Source: UBA1181 sp045113275 (GTDB taxonomy: Bacteria > Bacteroidota > Bacteroidia > Bacteroidales > Paludibacteraceae). From it: a stretch of DNA of 64,000 bases. How positions within the stretch are numbered: position 1 is the stretch's first letter; each line of letters opens with the position of its first letter. The stretch lies in NCBI GenBank assembly GCA_045113275.1, contig JBGUIU010000309.1:11299-75298 (forward strand). The letters run 5' to 3'. The notes beneath the pieces were generated by a model. That model saw nothing but the letters and a program-made list of their open reading frames with translations, did no database searches and was not told the DNA's origin. Shown here piece by piece: positions 34,325 to 42,844 of this stretch. Made by a program: the position numbers and the translations under genes.

Positions 34325-34348
34325 ATCTGAATCCGCCTTTCTAAATTA

Positions 34349-35584
34349 TTATCCAAAAGACTTAATCTGAGCAATCGGAATCGCTTTCAGGCTGATGTAC
34401 TTCTTGTTACCACTACCACCGGTATTAACAAGTTCCCAGTTACTGCCATCTGCGAGTTCTGCATCGGTAGGAGACAGTGTAGAAACATTGTTCATGGTGA
34501 AGCTGATACCGTAAGGAGACCAGCACTTTCTCTGACGATTGTACAGAGTATCTTGACCACCGTTAGTCTTAGGATCACGACTCATTTCAGCGGGAACCTT
34601 AGCACCGCAGTTAGTGTATTCAATAGCACCATCGCCGAAAAGATAAGTAATATAAATATTATCGCCAGCGGCAGTCTTTTCATAGTAGCTACTAAGACTT
34701 GCGGCAGAAGGAGATGCAACTGCTGTATACACATAACTACCAGCAGAGCCAGAACGTGTGTAATATGTCTTACCTTCAACTAAAGCACTGTCAGAAGTTG
34801 CTTCAAAGGTAGCAGTAGATTCATCTTCCTCGATAGGCATAGAGTCATCAATGATAACTAACTTGCCGTTGATGGTGCCCATACCGGTATCTCTCTGCAT
34901 ACCATTTGCATCATTGTACTTTAAGTATGTGAGCAGATTCATGTTTTCAAGGTTAGTGGCTACAGCAGAGTGCATAATAGCAAGGGAGAATTTCTGCTTG
35001 TGGTCGCCGCACGCTTTTTGAATAGCAGTGTTGATAGTAGTAGCATCCATATGGCCGGTTTGACCTTCGGTATTTGTTACAGCAGTAATATCGTGAGTGT
35101 GAGAGTTAACAAACTTTGTACCTTCGGTATCGCTCATTGCAAAAATACCTTGCAGAATAGCGATGATAGTAGCTTGGTCAACTTCATCCCAATACTCAGA
35201 AACTTGCTGTGCTACGTTCTCCATGAAATCTACGCCACCAGTGATGTCGTAGGAGAAGTCTTTCTCGGTCCACGCTTGGGCACGACCAACAACAACACGA
35301 GAATGACTGAAAGTTTGAGTGGTTTGAGCCGTAATGTTGGTCACACCATCGTAGTTAAGCGGAATAGAACCGCTAATAAGACCCTTTAAAGGAGTAGTAA
35401 TATAGTTACCACCAACTTGGTCTCTCATAGCACCGGCTAAATCTTGACGAGAGACAATAGCACGGGATTTTAAAAGTTCATTCAGCTTAGTATTCGGCAC
35501 ACGGTCAACGTACTTCTGGAATACTTCGCCGTTAAAATATTTCGCATTAAACTGCGGTTGTCCAATATAGCTGGGAGCAGGCAT
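34349..35584 (-). CDS. Major capsid protein (411 aa) with inserted beta domain
   Basis: The N-terminal part (FNAKYFNGEVFQKYVDRVPN, LLKSRAIVSRQDLAGAMRDQVGGNYITTPL) and FSHSRVVVGRAQAWTEKDFSYDITGG match HK97-fold coat proteins of clostridial siphophages. Between about residues 265 and 310 there is an inserted domain (SDSALVEGKTYYTRSGSAGS and YVYTAVASPSAASLSSYYEK), which interrupts the capsid fold and probably projects from the capsid surface. It is directly after the scaffold gene with a good ribosome binding site. Confidence 0.9.
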   Translation of the reverse strand: MPAPSYIGQPQFNAKYFNGEVFQKYVDRVPNTKLNELLKSRAIVSRQDLAGAMRDQVGGNYITTPLKGLISGSIPLNYDGVTNITAQTTQTFSHSRVVVGRAQAWTEKDFSYDITGGVDFMENVAQQVSEYWDEVDQATIIAILQGIFAMSDTEGTKFVNSHTHDITAVTNTEGQTGHMDATTINTAIQKACGDHKQKFSLAIMHSAVATNLENMNLLTYLKYNDANGMQRDTGMGTINGKLVIIDDSMPIEEDESTATFEATSDSALVEGKTYYTRSGSAGSYVYTAVASPSAASLSSYYEKTAAGDNIYITYLFGDGAIEYTNCGAKVPAEMSRDPKTNGGQDTLYNRQRKCWSPYGISFTMNNVSTLSPTDAELADGSNWELVNTGGSGNKKYISLKAIPIAQIKSFG

Positions 35585-35604
35585 AATTTACCTCTTTCTA
35601 TAAA

Positions 35605-36252
35605 TTAAAAATTGAATGGTTGATCTGGATGTTCATTAGCCCACTGCATCATCTGAGTAAGTGTAGGTTTTGCAGGTTCAGGGTTAGTAGTAGGCTGAAC
35701 AAATGTAGGTGTAGGATTAGTCGGCGCTGGTGTATTTGTAACAAATGATTGAGCATTTTCTTGTTTATACACAGCTAAGAAATCAGATGCACCGATAATA
35801 GTATCATTTTCCATTGTGAGATGTTTTGCCTTCATTTGAGCAATAAAATCTCGTTTTGCGGCGGGACTTGTAAATTCTAAACCATTAGCAAAATCTTTTA
35901 CGGCAAAATCATATGCTTGTTCTTTAAGCTGACGTTGGTACTGTTTAGTATCCTTATCGTAAGTTTTACGCAGTTCCTCTAAATCAGCAACAGCCTTCTT
36001 CATAGCATCAACATCACCAACTTCTTTGAGTGTGCTTTGAAGATTCGCTAAATCTTGACCGCGACTTTCTAAAGTTTGATTTAAAGTTGTAATCTGTCCA
36101 TCTCGTTGCTGAATATCACTATCATATTTCAGCTTGGATACATAATTACCCTCTGTTAAATCAACAAATTTAGAAGTTCCCATTAATGTTTGAAACTGTT
36201 CAAATGTGAGTGTACCATTTTCGGCTTTTGCAAATACTTCTTGAATTGTCAT
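35605..36252 (-). CDS. Capsid scaffolding protein (215 aa)
   Basis: The start at ATG 36250-36252 follows AAAGGAGAGAAA. Residues 40-125 form a coiled coil (LKYDSDIQQRDGQITTLNQT, LQSTLKEVGDVDAMKK), followed by a helical region and a Pro/Thr-rich linker with a C-terminal helix (LTQMMQWANEHPDQPF) that would bind the coat. This is the Phage_GP20-like scaffold type. It lies between portal and capsid genes. No protease gene is present in the head cluster. Confidence 0.82.
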   Translation of the reverse strand: MTIQEVFAKAENGTLTFEQFQTLMGTSKFVDLTEGNYVSKLKYDSDIQQRDGQITTLNQTLESRGQDLANLQSTLKEVGDVDAMKKAVADLEELRKTYDKDTKQYQRQLKEQAYDFAVKDFANGLEFTSPAAKRDFIAQMKAKHLTMENDTIIGASDFLAVYKQENAQSFVTNTPAPTNPTPTFVQPTTNPEPAKPTLTQMMQWANEHPDQPFNF

Positions 36253-36356
36253 TTTCTCTCCTTTCAACATTCATTTATATCTGCTATTTGTATCTCCGCA
36301 GTGCAGTTTGCGGTGAATGTGCGTTCTTTAAATGTCTTTACGCTGGACAATTCTCC

Positions 36357-36393
36357 AAAAAAGATGTGGGCGACTATTATATAGTCGCCCACA
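36357..36393 (-). terminator. Terminator between portal and scaffold genes
   Basis: A perfect 13 bp stem (36365-36377 with 36381-36393) is followed on the minus strand by ATCTTTTTT. It may reduce portal-to-scaffold readthrough so that head genes are expressed from separate transcripts. The 100 bp downstream of it contain no convincing promoter. Confidence 0.85.
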
Positions 36394-36470
36394 ACCCCAA
36401 GGAGAATAAAAATGAAAACTGGCGACTAACACCATCTTTATTATAACACATTGACTAATAAAGTCAACAT

Positions 36471-38231
36471 TTAACTACTTGTTTGTCCTTGTTGAGATTT
36501 AAAACTACGACCATGCTTTACGTTATTATAAGGATTATCGCCATTCATTTCACGATTGTTTATATCATACTGCATCATCATACTGAGGTCGTTCTGTTGT
36601 TGCTGTTGTTGTTCTTTATCAACTTGCGATAATGCTTCTAAGGCTTGACGCTCAGTTTCGCCAAAGTACCACATTCTTGTTTCAACTTTACTTGTAATAC
36701 CATTTTGCATAAGCAGTATACGTTTTTCAAGTTCTTCATTAGCATCAACCATAATACTATCATCCCACTCAAATGATACGTCCCACGGTCCGGGTGGTGT
36801 AATTGAGTATAAATCAGCATATACATTCATTATATAGATAACATCACGTAATGCTTCTTCAATAGCTTTTTGTATATCAGCATTGGTCTGATAACTTCTT
36901 TGTTTAAGTATTCTTAATTCTGTTGCCGTTTTTGCTACATCTGCCGCATCAGAAAGCGTACCTCTGCTAATACCACAGGTATCTTCTATTCTCATTAGTA
37001 TTGTATTAAGACCATCTATATAGCTACTATCACGTAATGTAGGAGCAAATGGATAATATGTATCAGATGCGGAGCCTAAGTCAACTTTTCTATATAGACG
37101 CTCCTGTAACTTAGTCATCTTTGTCTGTTCATTGCCGCGCTCATCTTCTACTTTCAACGCATCCCTATCTACATCAATAGCCATTGCGCCACCTTCATAT
37201 TCCCAAAGAAGTGTAGAATATTGAACATCGGCATCATGTATGAGTCGAACAGCACGAGCAAATCCAGACACACCGAGCGGACTCTTTGTATCAATTATAT
37301 TAGCATCAGGCATCCTAAAATATGCAAAGAGCGGTTTTGTAACATCTTTAATAATAGTTATAGGTTGAAAATCTTTCCATTCAGGAACATCTGTTAATTT
37401 TATCTCTTTACCAAGTCCAGAAAGATTTAATTCACCGATAGGGCTATTCGATTCAAATGCTCTGTTTATTACAGTAACAACATTACCTTCCCACTTGTGA
37501 TATTCAAGTCTGTGATAAATGATTGAGCCTTGTTGTTTTGTCTGAATAAATGCCGCTTCTGTAATCTTACCAGCCGCAGTAAAAGCAAGAGGATAAAAAG
37601 CATCAGCTTGAACAAATTCAAATTCAATTTCAGTAGTTGGCTTAATATCTGACTTTACATCATAAGAAGCAGTATTTTCATCAGGTAATACATCTTTTAC
37701 AATGTAAGGCTTAATTACAAGTCCGCCCTTTGCAATACCATATTCTATCTGCTTTCGCAGTTGCTTTTTTAATTTCTTATATTGACGCTCCAGATATTCT
37801 GCTCTTTGAGTATCACCAATCGGCTTATCTTCTGTAACAGTCTTAGGCGGTGTCGGTTTAGGTATATTAAACGTATCGCCATCAGAGCCAGTTACTTCTT
37901 GTTGGTCACCAGGATACTCGGGATTAGCAACTTCTACTTCTTCTGTTGGCGTAGATACCTCTGATTCAAATTCAAGTAATGCCAGCCTTGCTTTTTCACT
38001 TGCTATCATAGGGGCAAGTCCTAAACTTGCAACACGCACAGGGCTAATTTCATCAGGCTCTTTTAGCCACGGCGCATCATCTTGATACAACTTTCCCCAT
38101 AAATCAATAGCTTTCTCCATTTTAGGTGAAATTGCACTTGTTATATTCAGCTCTTTTTCTATAGACCTACCACTAATCATTGTGCTTACCATCTCCCTCA
38201 ATTTTGCAACAATTTTACCCCATAAAGACAT
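36471..38231 (-). CDS. Portal protein (586 aa)
   Basis: An SPP1 gp6-like portal by length, place and features: N-terminal APSxKARLALLEFESE-type helix, a long acidic insertion, GLVIKPYIVKD wing strand, FQIPDADNIDTKSPLGVS-like region (RMPDANIIDTKSPLGVSGFA), and the long C-terminal helix with TCGISRGTLSDAADVAKTATELRILKQRSY. The C-terminal tail is Gln-rich (QQQQQQND). It is the DNA entry channel and docks terminase. Confidence 0.9.
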   Translation of the reverse strand: MSLWGKIVAKLREMVSTMISGRSIEKELNITSAISPKMEKAIDLWGKLYQDDAPWLKEPDEISPVRVASLGLAPMIASEKARLALLEFESEVSTPTEEVEVANPEYPGDQQEVTGSDGDTFNIPKPTPPKTVTEDKPIGDTQRAEYLERQYKKLKKQLRKQIEYGIAKGGLVIKPYIVKDVLPDENTASYDVKSDIKPTTEIEFEFVQADAFYPLAFTAAGKITEAAFIQTKQQGSIIYHRLEYHKWEGNVVTVINRAFESNSPIGELNLSGLGKEIKLTDVPEWKDFQPITIIKDVTKPLFAYFRMPDANIIDTKSPLGVSGFARAVRLIHDADVQYSTLLWEYEGGAMAIDVDRDALKVEDERGNEQTKMTKLQERLYRKVDLGSASDTYYPFAPTLRDSSYIDGLNTILMRIEDTCGISRGTLSDAADVAKTATELRILKQRSYQTNADIQKAIEEALRDVIYIMNVYADLYSITPPGPWDVSFEWDDSIMVDANEELEKRILLMQNGITSKVETRMWYFGETERQALEALSQVDKEQQQQQQNDLSMMMQYDINNREMNGDNPYNNVKHGRSFKSQQGQTSS

Positions 38232-38233
38232 TA

Positions 38234-38515
38234 TTATTTCCTCTTTCTTCTACGTTTAATATCTCTATCAGAAGATTTATATCCTTGTGAAGCGGCTATT
38301 GCATTAGCCTCTTTAACATTGTGGGCACGAATTGTAACTGTTCTTTTTATACCATTAATTACTCTTGTATAATTATACGAACGAACACCTGAACCTTTAA
38401 ACTCACGTTTAGTACCTGTTACATCTGAACCCGCTGAACGCTGTGTACCTGCAGTAGCCGGATTTGGCTCTCGTCTTATACTAGCTCGTTTACCACTATT
38501 TTCACCCTTTGCCAT
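38234..38515 (-). CDS. Very basic small protein (93 aa)
   Basis: The protein is rich in Lys and Arg (RKGENSGKRASIRREPNPAT-like start and a KRRRKRK end), with a middle segment RTVTIRAHNVKEANAIAASQGYKSS. It may bind DNA or the portal. It overlaps the DUF4417-like gene by one base. No family recognised. Confidence 0.65.
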   Translation of the reverse strand: MAKGENSGKRASIRREPNPATAGTQRSAGSDVTGTKREFKGSGVRSYNYTRVINGIKRTVTIRAHNVKEANAIAASQGYKSSDRDIKRRRKRK

Positions 38516-39171
38516 TATATCGCCACCTTTGAACTAATTAATCGTTTATGTATTATATTACCGCTCAACTCTTTTGATAAATCTTTACCATACAATAGTA
38601 TTTGTTCAGGTTGTAAAGTATCAATTACAAAATCCCAATTATTTCTGAGAGATTGCCATTTAGCCCACCGACCTTCACCCATTGTAGATATTGCGATTGT
38701 ACTATGTTTAGGTATTCCATCTAAACAATATTGTAAACTGTCAGCATCGCTCCAAGTTACTGTAGGTATTACTGTAATACCATTATCTTGCCAAAATCTA
38801 CCACACCAACGATTCCTGTACACATTATATATTTTCAACGCTCTCGGCATATTAGAATATGGACTAAAATCAGGCGATAGTACAAATTTGAACCTATCTA
38901 AAATTGGTAAATATCTATCAGGATAATTCCACACACGTTCAAATTGATAATCATGTAAAAAGAAATGAACACCTATATTTTCAGGATTCTTTTCTTTTAG
39001 CGCATAATTAAATCCTTGAAGCGGAATATTCTCAATATCATCTATGTGAGTTGGTAACATCATAGGTATTTCAAATTCTCCTGCACTATCATCTTTATAA
39101 TTACCATAAACAATATTGAGAACATTCTGTTCTTGTATTCTTGTTTGTGTTTTGTCGCCATTATATTCCAT
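38515..39171 (-). CDS. DUF4417-like protein (218 aa)
   Basis: The sequence (VHFFLHDYQFERVWNYPDRY, KFVLSPDFSPYSNMPRALKIYNVYRNRWCGRFWQDNGITVIPTVTW) matches the DUF4417 family found in many Firmicute phages and mobile elements. The function is unknown. It starts exactly after the last terminase codons (the C-intein gene at 39172), so it was the gene downstream of an intact terminase. Confidence 0.82.
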   Translation of the reverse strand: MEYNGDKTQTRIQEQNVLNIVYGNYKDDSAGEFEIPMMLPTHIDDIENIPLQGFNYALKEKNPENIGVHFFLHDYQFERVWNYPDRYLPILDRFKFVLSPDFSPYSNMPRALKIYNVYRNRWCGRFWQDNGITVIPTVTWSDADSLQYCLDGIPKHSTIAISTMGEGRWAKWQSLRNNWDFVIDTLQPEQILLYGKDLSKELSGNIIHKRLISSKVAI

Positions 39172-39336
39172 TTAATGTCCTCTTCTATTAGCCCATTTTT
39201 GCATACCGTATCTTACAGCATCAATACTATTATGCACAATTACGCCATTTTGTATAGAAAAATTGTGATATTTCTGTACTTCTAAATCATACACTGAACA
39301 ACGCTTTTTTGTCTTTTTTACTGATTTCACCCTCAT
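39172..39336 (-). CDS. C-intein fused to the last 18 residues of terminase large subunit
   Basis: The start at ATG 39334-39336 follows GGAGAAATAACC. Residues 1-36 are a C-intein: RCSVYDLEVQKYHNF is block F and NGVIVHN is block G ending in His-Asn. Ser+1 follows at once and begins SIDAVRYGMQKWANRRGH, the normal end of terminase (compare the NH-[AS]-IDALRY motif of TerL nucleases). With the N-intein of the gene at 39979 it should restore a continuous terminase by protein trans-splicing. Confidence 0.88.
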   Translation of the reverse strand: MRVKSVKKTKKRCSVYDLEVQKYHNFSIQNGVIVHNSIDAVRYGMQKWANRRGH

Positions 39337-39940
39337 GGTTATTTCTCCATCCATATGTTGTTCTGCAAGTCGCAGAACAAGTACAAGTTTTACTGAACTT
39401 ACTTGTCATAAATTTTGTTCCACAAACAACACATGTACGTTCTTCTTTTTGTTCTTTACGACTTGCACGTAACTGCCGAGCTTTACAAGCACCAGAACAA
39501 AATTTTGCCGGTTTCTGCTTAGATTCAAATACCTTTCCACATACAATACAGGTATTAGTAAAAACTTTCATGTGTTGCATTTGTTTTTTAGCATGTTCCG
39601 AGTGCCATTTTCTTCCCTCAATAGATTTATGCCATTCTGATGCTTTAGGTCGGGCGTTGATAGCTAAATTATCTCTTCTCCACTCACGTTGTTCCTCTGT
39701 CAATAGTTGACCATGTAGCTTTTTATGATTATGACACTCTAAAAGTTGTAAATTAGAAATATCATTATTTCCTTTGTCGCCATCAATATGGTGTACATCA
39801 TACCCATTGGGTATCTCACCATTATAGAAACGCCAAACATATCTATGTAATCTTTCACCAGTTTTGGCGTTTCTATAATAACCGCTATCAACTTCTCTAC
39901 TGAATCGTAAATCATTAAAGTAAATTACGTCTTGTACCAT
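39287..39940 (-). CDS. HNH homing endonuclease inside the fractured terminase locus
   Basis: The start is ATG 39938-39940 behind AGGAGG. The HNH core is YDVHHIDGDKGNNDISNLQLL with ECHNHKKLHG (about residues 58-90). Two Cys4 zinc-finger-like modules follow (CIVCGKVF...CSGAC and CVVCGTKF...CSATC). It lies between the N-intein and C-intein genes and overlaps the latter in another frame. Free-standing HEGs between split-intein halves are known as the fractured-gene arrangement; here the HEG is a standard HNH enzyme. Confidence 0.88.
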   Translation of the reverse strand: MVQDVIYFNDLRFSREVDSGYYRNAKTGERLHRYVWRFYNGEIPNGYDVHHIDGDKGNNDISNLQLLECHNHKKLHGQLLTEEQREWRRDNLAINARPKASEWHKSIEGRKWHSEHAKKQMQHMKVFTNTCIVCGKVFESKQKPAKFCSGACKARQLRASRKEQKEERTCVVCGTKFMTSKFSKTCTCSATCRTTYGWRNNHEGEISKKDKKALFSV

Positions 39941-39961
39941 GCTTATACCTCCTATAAGCAC

Positions 39962-39994
39962 ATTATACAATGCGTATCTTACAGCGTCAATACT
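39962..39994 (-). promoter_or_regulatory. Promoter made from a duplicated piece of terminase coding sequence
   Basis: TTGACG at 39985-39990, a 17 bp spacer and TATAAT at 39962-39967 form a near-consensus promoter for the HNH gene. The DNA from 39972 to 39994 also encodes SIDAVRY and matches the start of the terminase C-extein at 39207-39228 in all but one of 22 shared bases. So the promoter overlaps a fossil copy of terminase. Confidence 0.75.
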
Positions 39995-41529
39995 TTCACA
40001 TCATCATCTTCCGTAAGTTCACAGGCTATTACATAGCCTCGGTTTGTTGTGTATATAGGATGGTCATATGTACATTCTATGATAGTACCATCTTCTAACT
40101 CAACTTCATAAATTTCAGCTTCTTTAAATGTTTGTCTACAGTTTATAAAATCAGCTAATACCGTTGTGTCTGTTGCTATGTCATACGCAAATACTTTCCC
40201 TTGTTTACCAACTAATTCTTGAATGGGAATTTGTCCATTAACCGTATCTACAAGCGTTTCACCAACTAAACAGTGGTTATTCTCATCGGGATATGCGCTT
40301 ATAAAGTTTCCTTCTCGGTCTTGCTCATATTCATATTGAGTAAACTCACGATAGGTAAATGGGCATCTTCGTTTATCTATATAAATATGGTTTAGACCTT
40401 GTAACCACTTTATGCCATATCGTACACTATCTGGTCCTTTATCTGCGCCACGTATAAATGCGCCATAGGCTTTAAAGTCTGCAATAGACTTCTCTTCAGC
40501 ACTATCAGCAGTTACTAAATCCTCAAAAGTCAGTAATTTCTTCTCTTTATAGAGTATATCAAATACTTGCCTGTTTCTGGTTCGCATTGTTCTATACTCA
40601 TCGAAGATATATAAATCGAGTCGGCGTGTATCATAGTGCATCTTGACATATTGAAACGGGTCAATAGAGAATCCCCAGTCAATACCATGATAAATTTTAT
40701 CAAAAGTCTGCCACATAGGCACTGTTGCTATTACATTGCCACGTACATCTTTTTTCTGTACAGGCGCATCCATATCTAAATCTTCTACATTAGTAAATAC
40801 ATCTCCGCCTGTACCAATCGCGTGTCCTAAGTATTCATGCTCATAAGCTCTTGGATTCTTTGCTTTTAGTTCTTCTGCTTCTTGAATAAACTGTTTTCCA
40901 AGCCAGTTCTCTGGCACATCTAAATATGAATTGCGTATAACTAATGTGCTGTCTTGTGCAAATGCCTCGCAATCGTCAACGTATTCATTAGCCCAGTTAT
41001 TCTTGCTGATAGGAGGGTTGAATGTTCTGAAATCCCAGAAATCTTCACCACCACGCATTGTAGACTGCGTAACAGTACGCAACTCTTGTTCACCAGCATA
41101 CTGGTCTAATTCTTCAAACCACGTCACGCCTATATAGCCAAATGGAGGCTTTATAGATTTTACTTTCATGGGATCATCTAAACCCATAAAATATATTCTT
41201 TGACCTGTTGGTATGTATACTATAGGCGTGGCGTAAGTTTGAGGTATCTTAAAAAGACGCTCCAATCCCAATTGGTATATTCCCCAAATTACTTGGGCGA
41301 ATATACTATTTTGAATAGTGTTAGCAACCTTTCTAAAACAAATAGCATGAACTTTAGGATTACGTACAACTAAAAGCGGTACAGAAATACCGCCCGCAAA
41401 AGACGATTTGGTACTTCCACGACCGCCGGGAAAAACATAGTGCGTATGCTTATGTGCAAATATATCTTGCAATACAGGCTTGTACATAGGTATTATGCAG
41501 TTGTCAAGATTAATATTTATATTAGCCAT
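39979..41529 (-). CDS. Terminase large subunit, N-terminal part fused to an N-intein
   Basis: Residues 1-419 are terminase: Walker A FPGGRGSTKSS (residues 33-43), Walker B GVTWFEELDQY, and nuclease motifs HGIDWGFSIDP and VTADSAEEKSI. At Cys420 an N-intein begins: CLVGETLVDTVNGQIPIQEL (block A) and IIECTYDHPIYTTN (block B with TxxH). It stops after 97 intein residues. The last extein residues are DENNH; joined to the gene at 39172 this gives DENNH-SIDAVRY, a normal TerL end. Confidence 0.93.
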   Translation of the reverse strand: MANININLDNCIIPMYKPVLQDIFAHKHTHYVFPGGRGSTKSSFAGGISVPLLVVRNPKVHAICFRKVANTIQNSIFAQVIWGIYQLGLERLFKIPQTYATPIVYIPTGQRIYFMGLDDPMKVKSIKPPFGYIGVTWFEELDQYAGEQELRTVTQSTMRGGEDFWDFRTFNPPISKNNWANEYVDDCEAFAQDSTLVIRNSYLDVPENWLGKQFIQEAEELKAKNPRAYEHEYLGHAIGTGGDVFTNVEDLDMDAPVQKKDVRGNVIATVPMWQTFDKIYHGIDWGFSIDPFQYVKMHYDTRRLDLYIFDEYRTMRTRNRQVFDILYKEKKLLTFEDLVTADSAEEKSIADFKAYGAFIRGADKGPDSVRYGIKWLQGLNHIYIDKRRCPFTYREFTQYEYEQDREGNFISAYPDENNHCLVGETLVDTVNGQIPIQELVGKQGKVFAYDIATDTTVLADFINCRQTFKEAEIYEVELEDGTIIECTYDHPIYTTNRGYVIACELTEDDDVKVLTL

Positions 41530-41530
41530 A

Positions 41531-42835
41531 TCAAATTATAAATGCACCATCAAATCCACTATTCTTTAATTCTGCCAACAATTCTTTAGCTTCACTTTTA
41601 GAAGTAACTGGCATTGTTCTTACTTTGTATAAGCTACTACTATCTTCAAATATATAGACATTGTGTCCTAATCGTTTTAGATAATCTAAACGCTTTTGAG
41701 CATTTGACTTTTCTCTATATGCACCGACCTGTATTTCATAATTAGCCGCAGGTTTCTCATTGGCAAACTTCACATAAAATTCTTCTGCCAATTTTACACG
41801 TTTATTCTGCACATCAACACTCTGGTCAGCAGGCTTCTCAAAATTGAAGAGAAATGCGTTTGAAGCAGTTCTGATGGTATGAGCTTCACGTAAAACATTC
41901 ATCATGCCTGTGTATTTCTGCATCTCTTCCCAAAGAAATTCTAATTGCACTTCCAAATCAGCTATTGATTTCTTCTTCTTGTTTGCGAAAGCTAACAATG
42001 CCGCTTTACGAGTGTGGTATGTCCACTGAGCAAGACCGTAACCGGCGCCATCTTTAGCAAAATTTTTATATATGCCGCTATCAACAGCTTGTGTATAGCT
42101 AATGTCTGTATAGTTCAGTTTCTTTTCAAAACTATTCTGGAGATTATTGGGGCGTAAATTAGATTCTGCTTTAAGATTCCCCATAATGCCAGCTATGGCA
42201 TAATTATTAAAGCCTTTTTGTTGTAAAAATGTCCATATCTGTCTATCAACAGGGTCACTTTTATCCACTATAGATTCTATGATAACGCCAGCTTTTTGCA
42301 GATTCTTATTTACCGCATTAGCTATATCATCCATTTTACTGTAGAGGTAAGGGCCGGGGCAAAGTGTAGGAGAGAACCACTGATGAACAGTCATTAACAT
42401 TTCATCATCTTTAAGTTTATACGCTAATGCCTTATCTTTATTTGCAATCCATATAATTCTGTTCTTTCCGTTTCTCTCACATATATCAGTAACTAATTTT
42501 ATAAGAGCCTTATAAGACTTATCAGAGACTTCCCACTTTGGTGTGCCTGTACTATTTGCTACTTCAATAGTAACAGCCCTGTTATCGTTGTCATAATTGC
42601 TGGAAGTCCACGGCGCATTTTCTTCTTTTACAGATTGTGAAATATCGCCATCGTAGCCTACACAATAAGTAGCACTCGCTTGTCTTGAAGAACTGGCAAA
42701 ACTATCGGCACATTTCTTTGATGTACATTGTACCCACGCCATGTGATGAATGGTGATTCGTGAAATGGGGTACTTACGAGGCGTATAACAATTAGGTGAA
42801 AGTTTTGTATACGTAACTAAAGAACTATTGCTCAT
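41531..42835 (-). CDS. Endolysin: amidase plus phage tail-lysozyme domain plus SPOR
   Basis: Residues 20-175 are an N-acetylmuramoyl-L-alanine amidase type 2 (ITIHHMA, MTVHQWFSPTLCPG supply the zinc ligands). Residues about 195-340 match the phage_lysozyme2 domain (DRQIWTFLQQKGFNNYAIAG, GNLKAESNLRPN, GYGLAQWTYHTR). The C-terminal 75 residues are a SPOR-like repeat (YEIQVGAYREKSNAQKRLDYL). No signal peptide is present, so it needs the holin at 43419. Confidence 0.88.
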   Translation of the reverse strand: MSNSSLVTYTKLSPNCYTPRKYPISRITIHHMAWVQCTSKKCADSFASSSRQASATYCVGYDGDISQSVKEENAPWTSSNYDNDNRAVTIEVANSTGTPKWEVSDKSYKALIKLVTDICERNGKNRIIWIANKDKALAYKLKDDEMLMTVHQWFSPTLCPGPYLYSKMDDIANAVNKNLQKAGVIIESIVDKSDPVDRQIWTFLQQKGFNNYAIAGIMGNLKAESNLRPNNLQNSFEKKLNYTDISYTQAVDSGIYKNFAKDGAGYGLAQWTYHTRKAALLAFANKKKKSIADLEVQLEFLWEEMQKYTGMMNVLREAHTIRTASNAFLFNFEKPADQSVDVQNKRVKLAEEFYVKFANEKPAANYEIQVGAYREKSNAQKRLDYLKRLGHNVYIFEDSSSLYKVRTMPVTSKSEAKELLAELKNSGFDGAFII

Positions 42836-42844
42836 ACTATCTCC

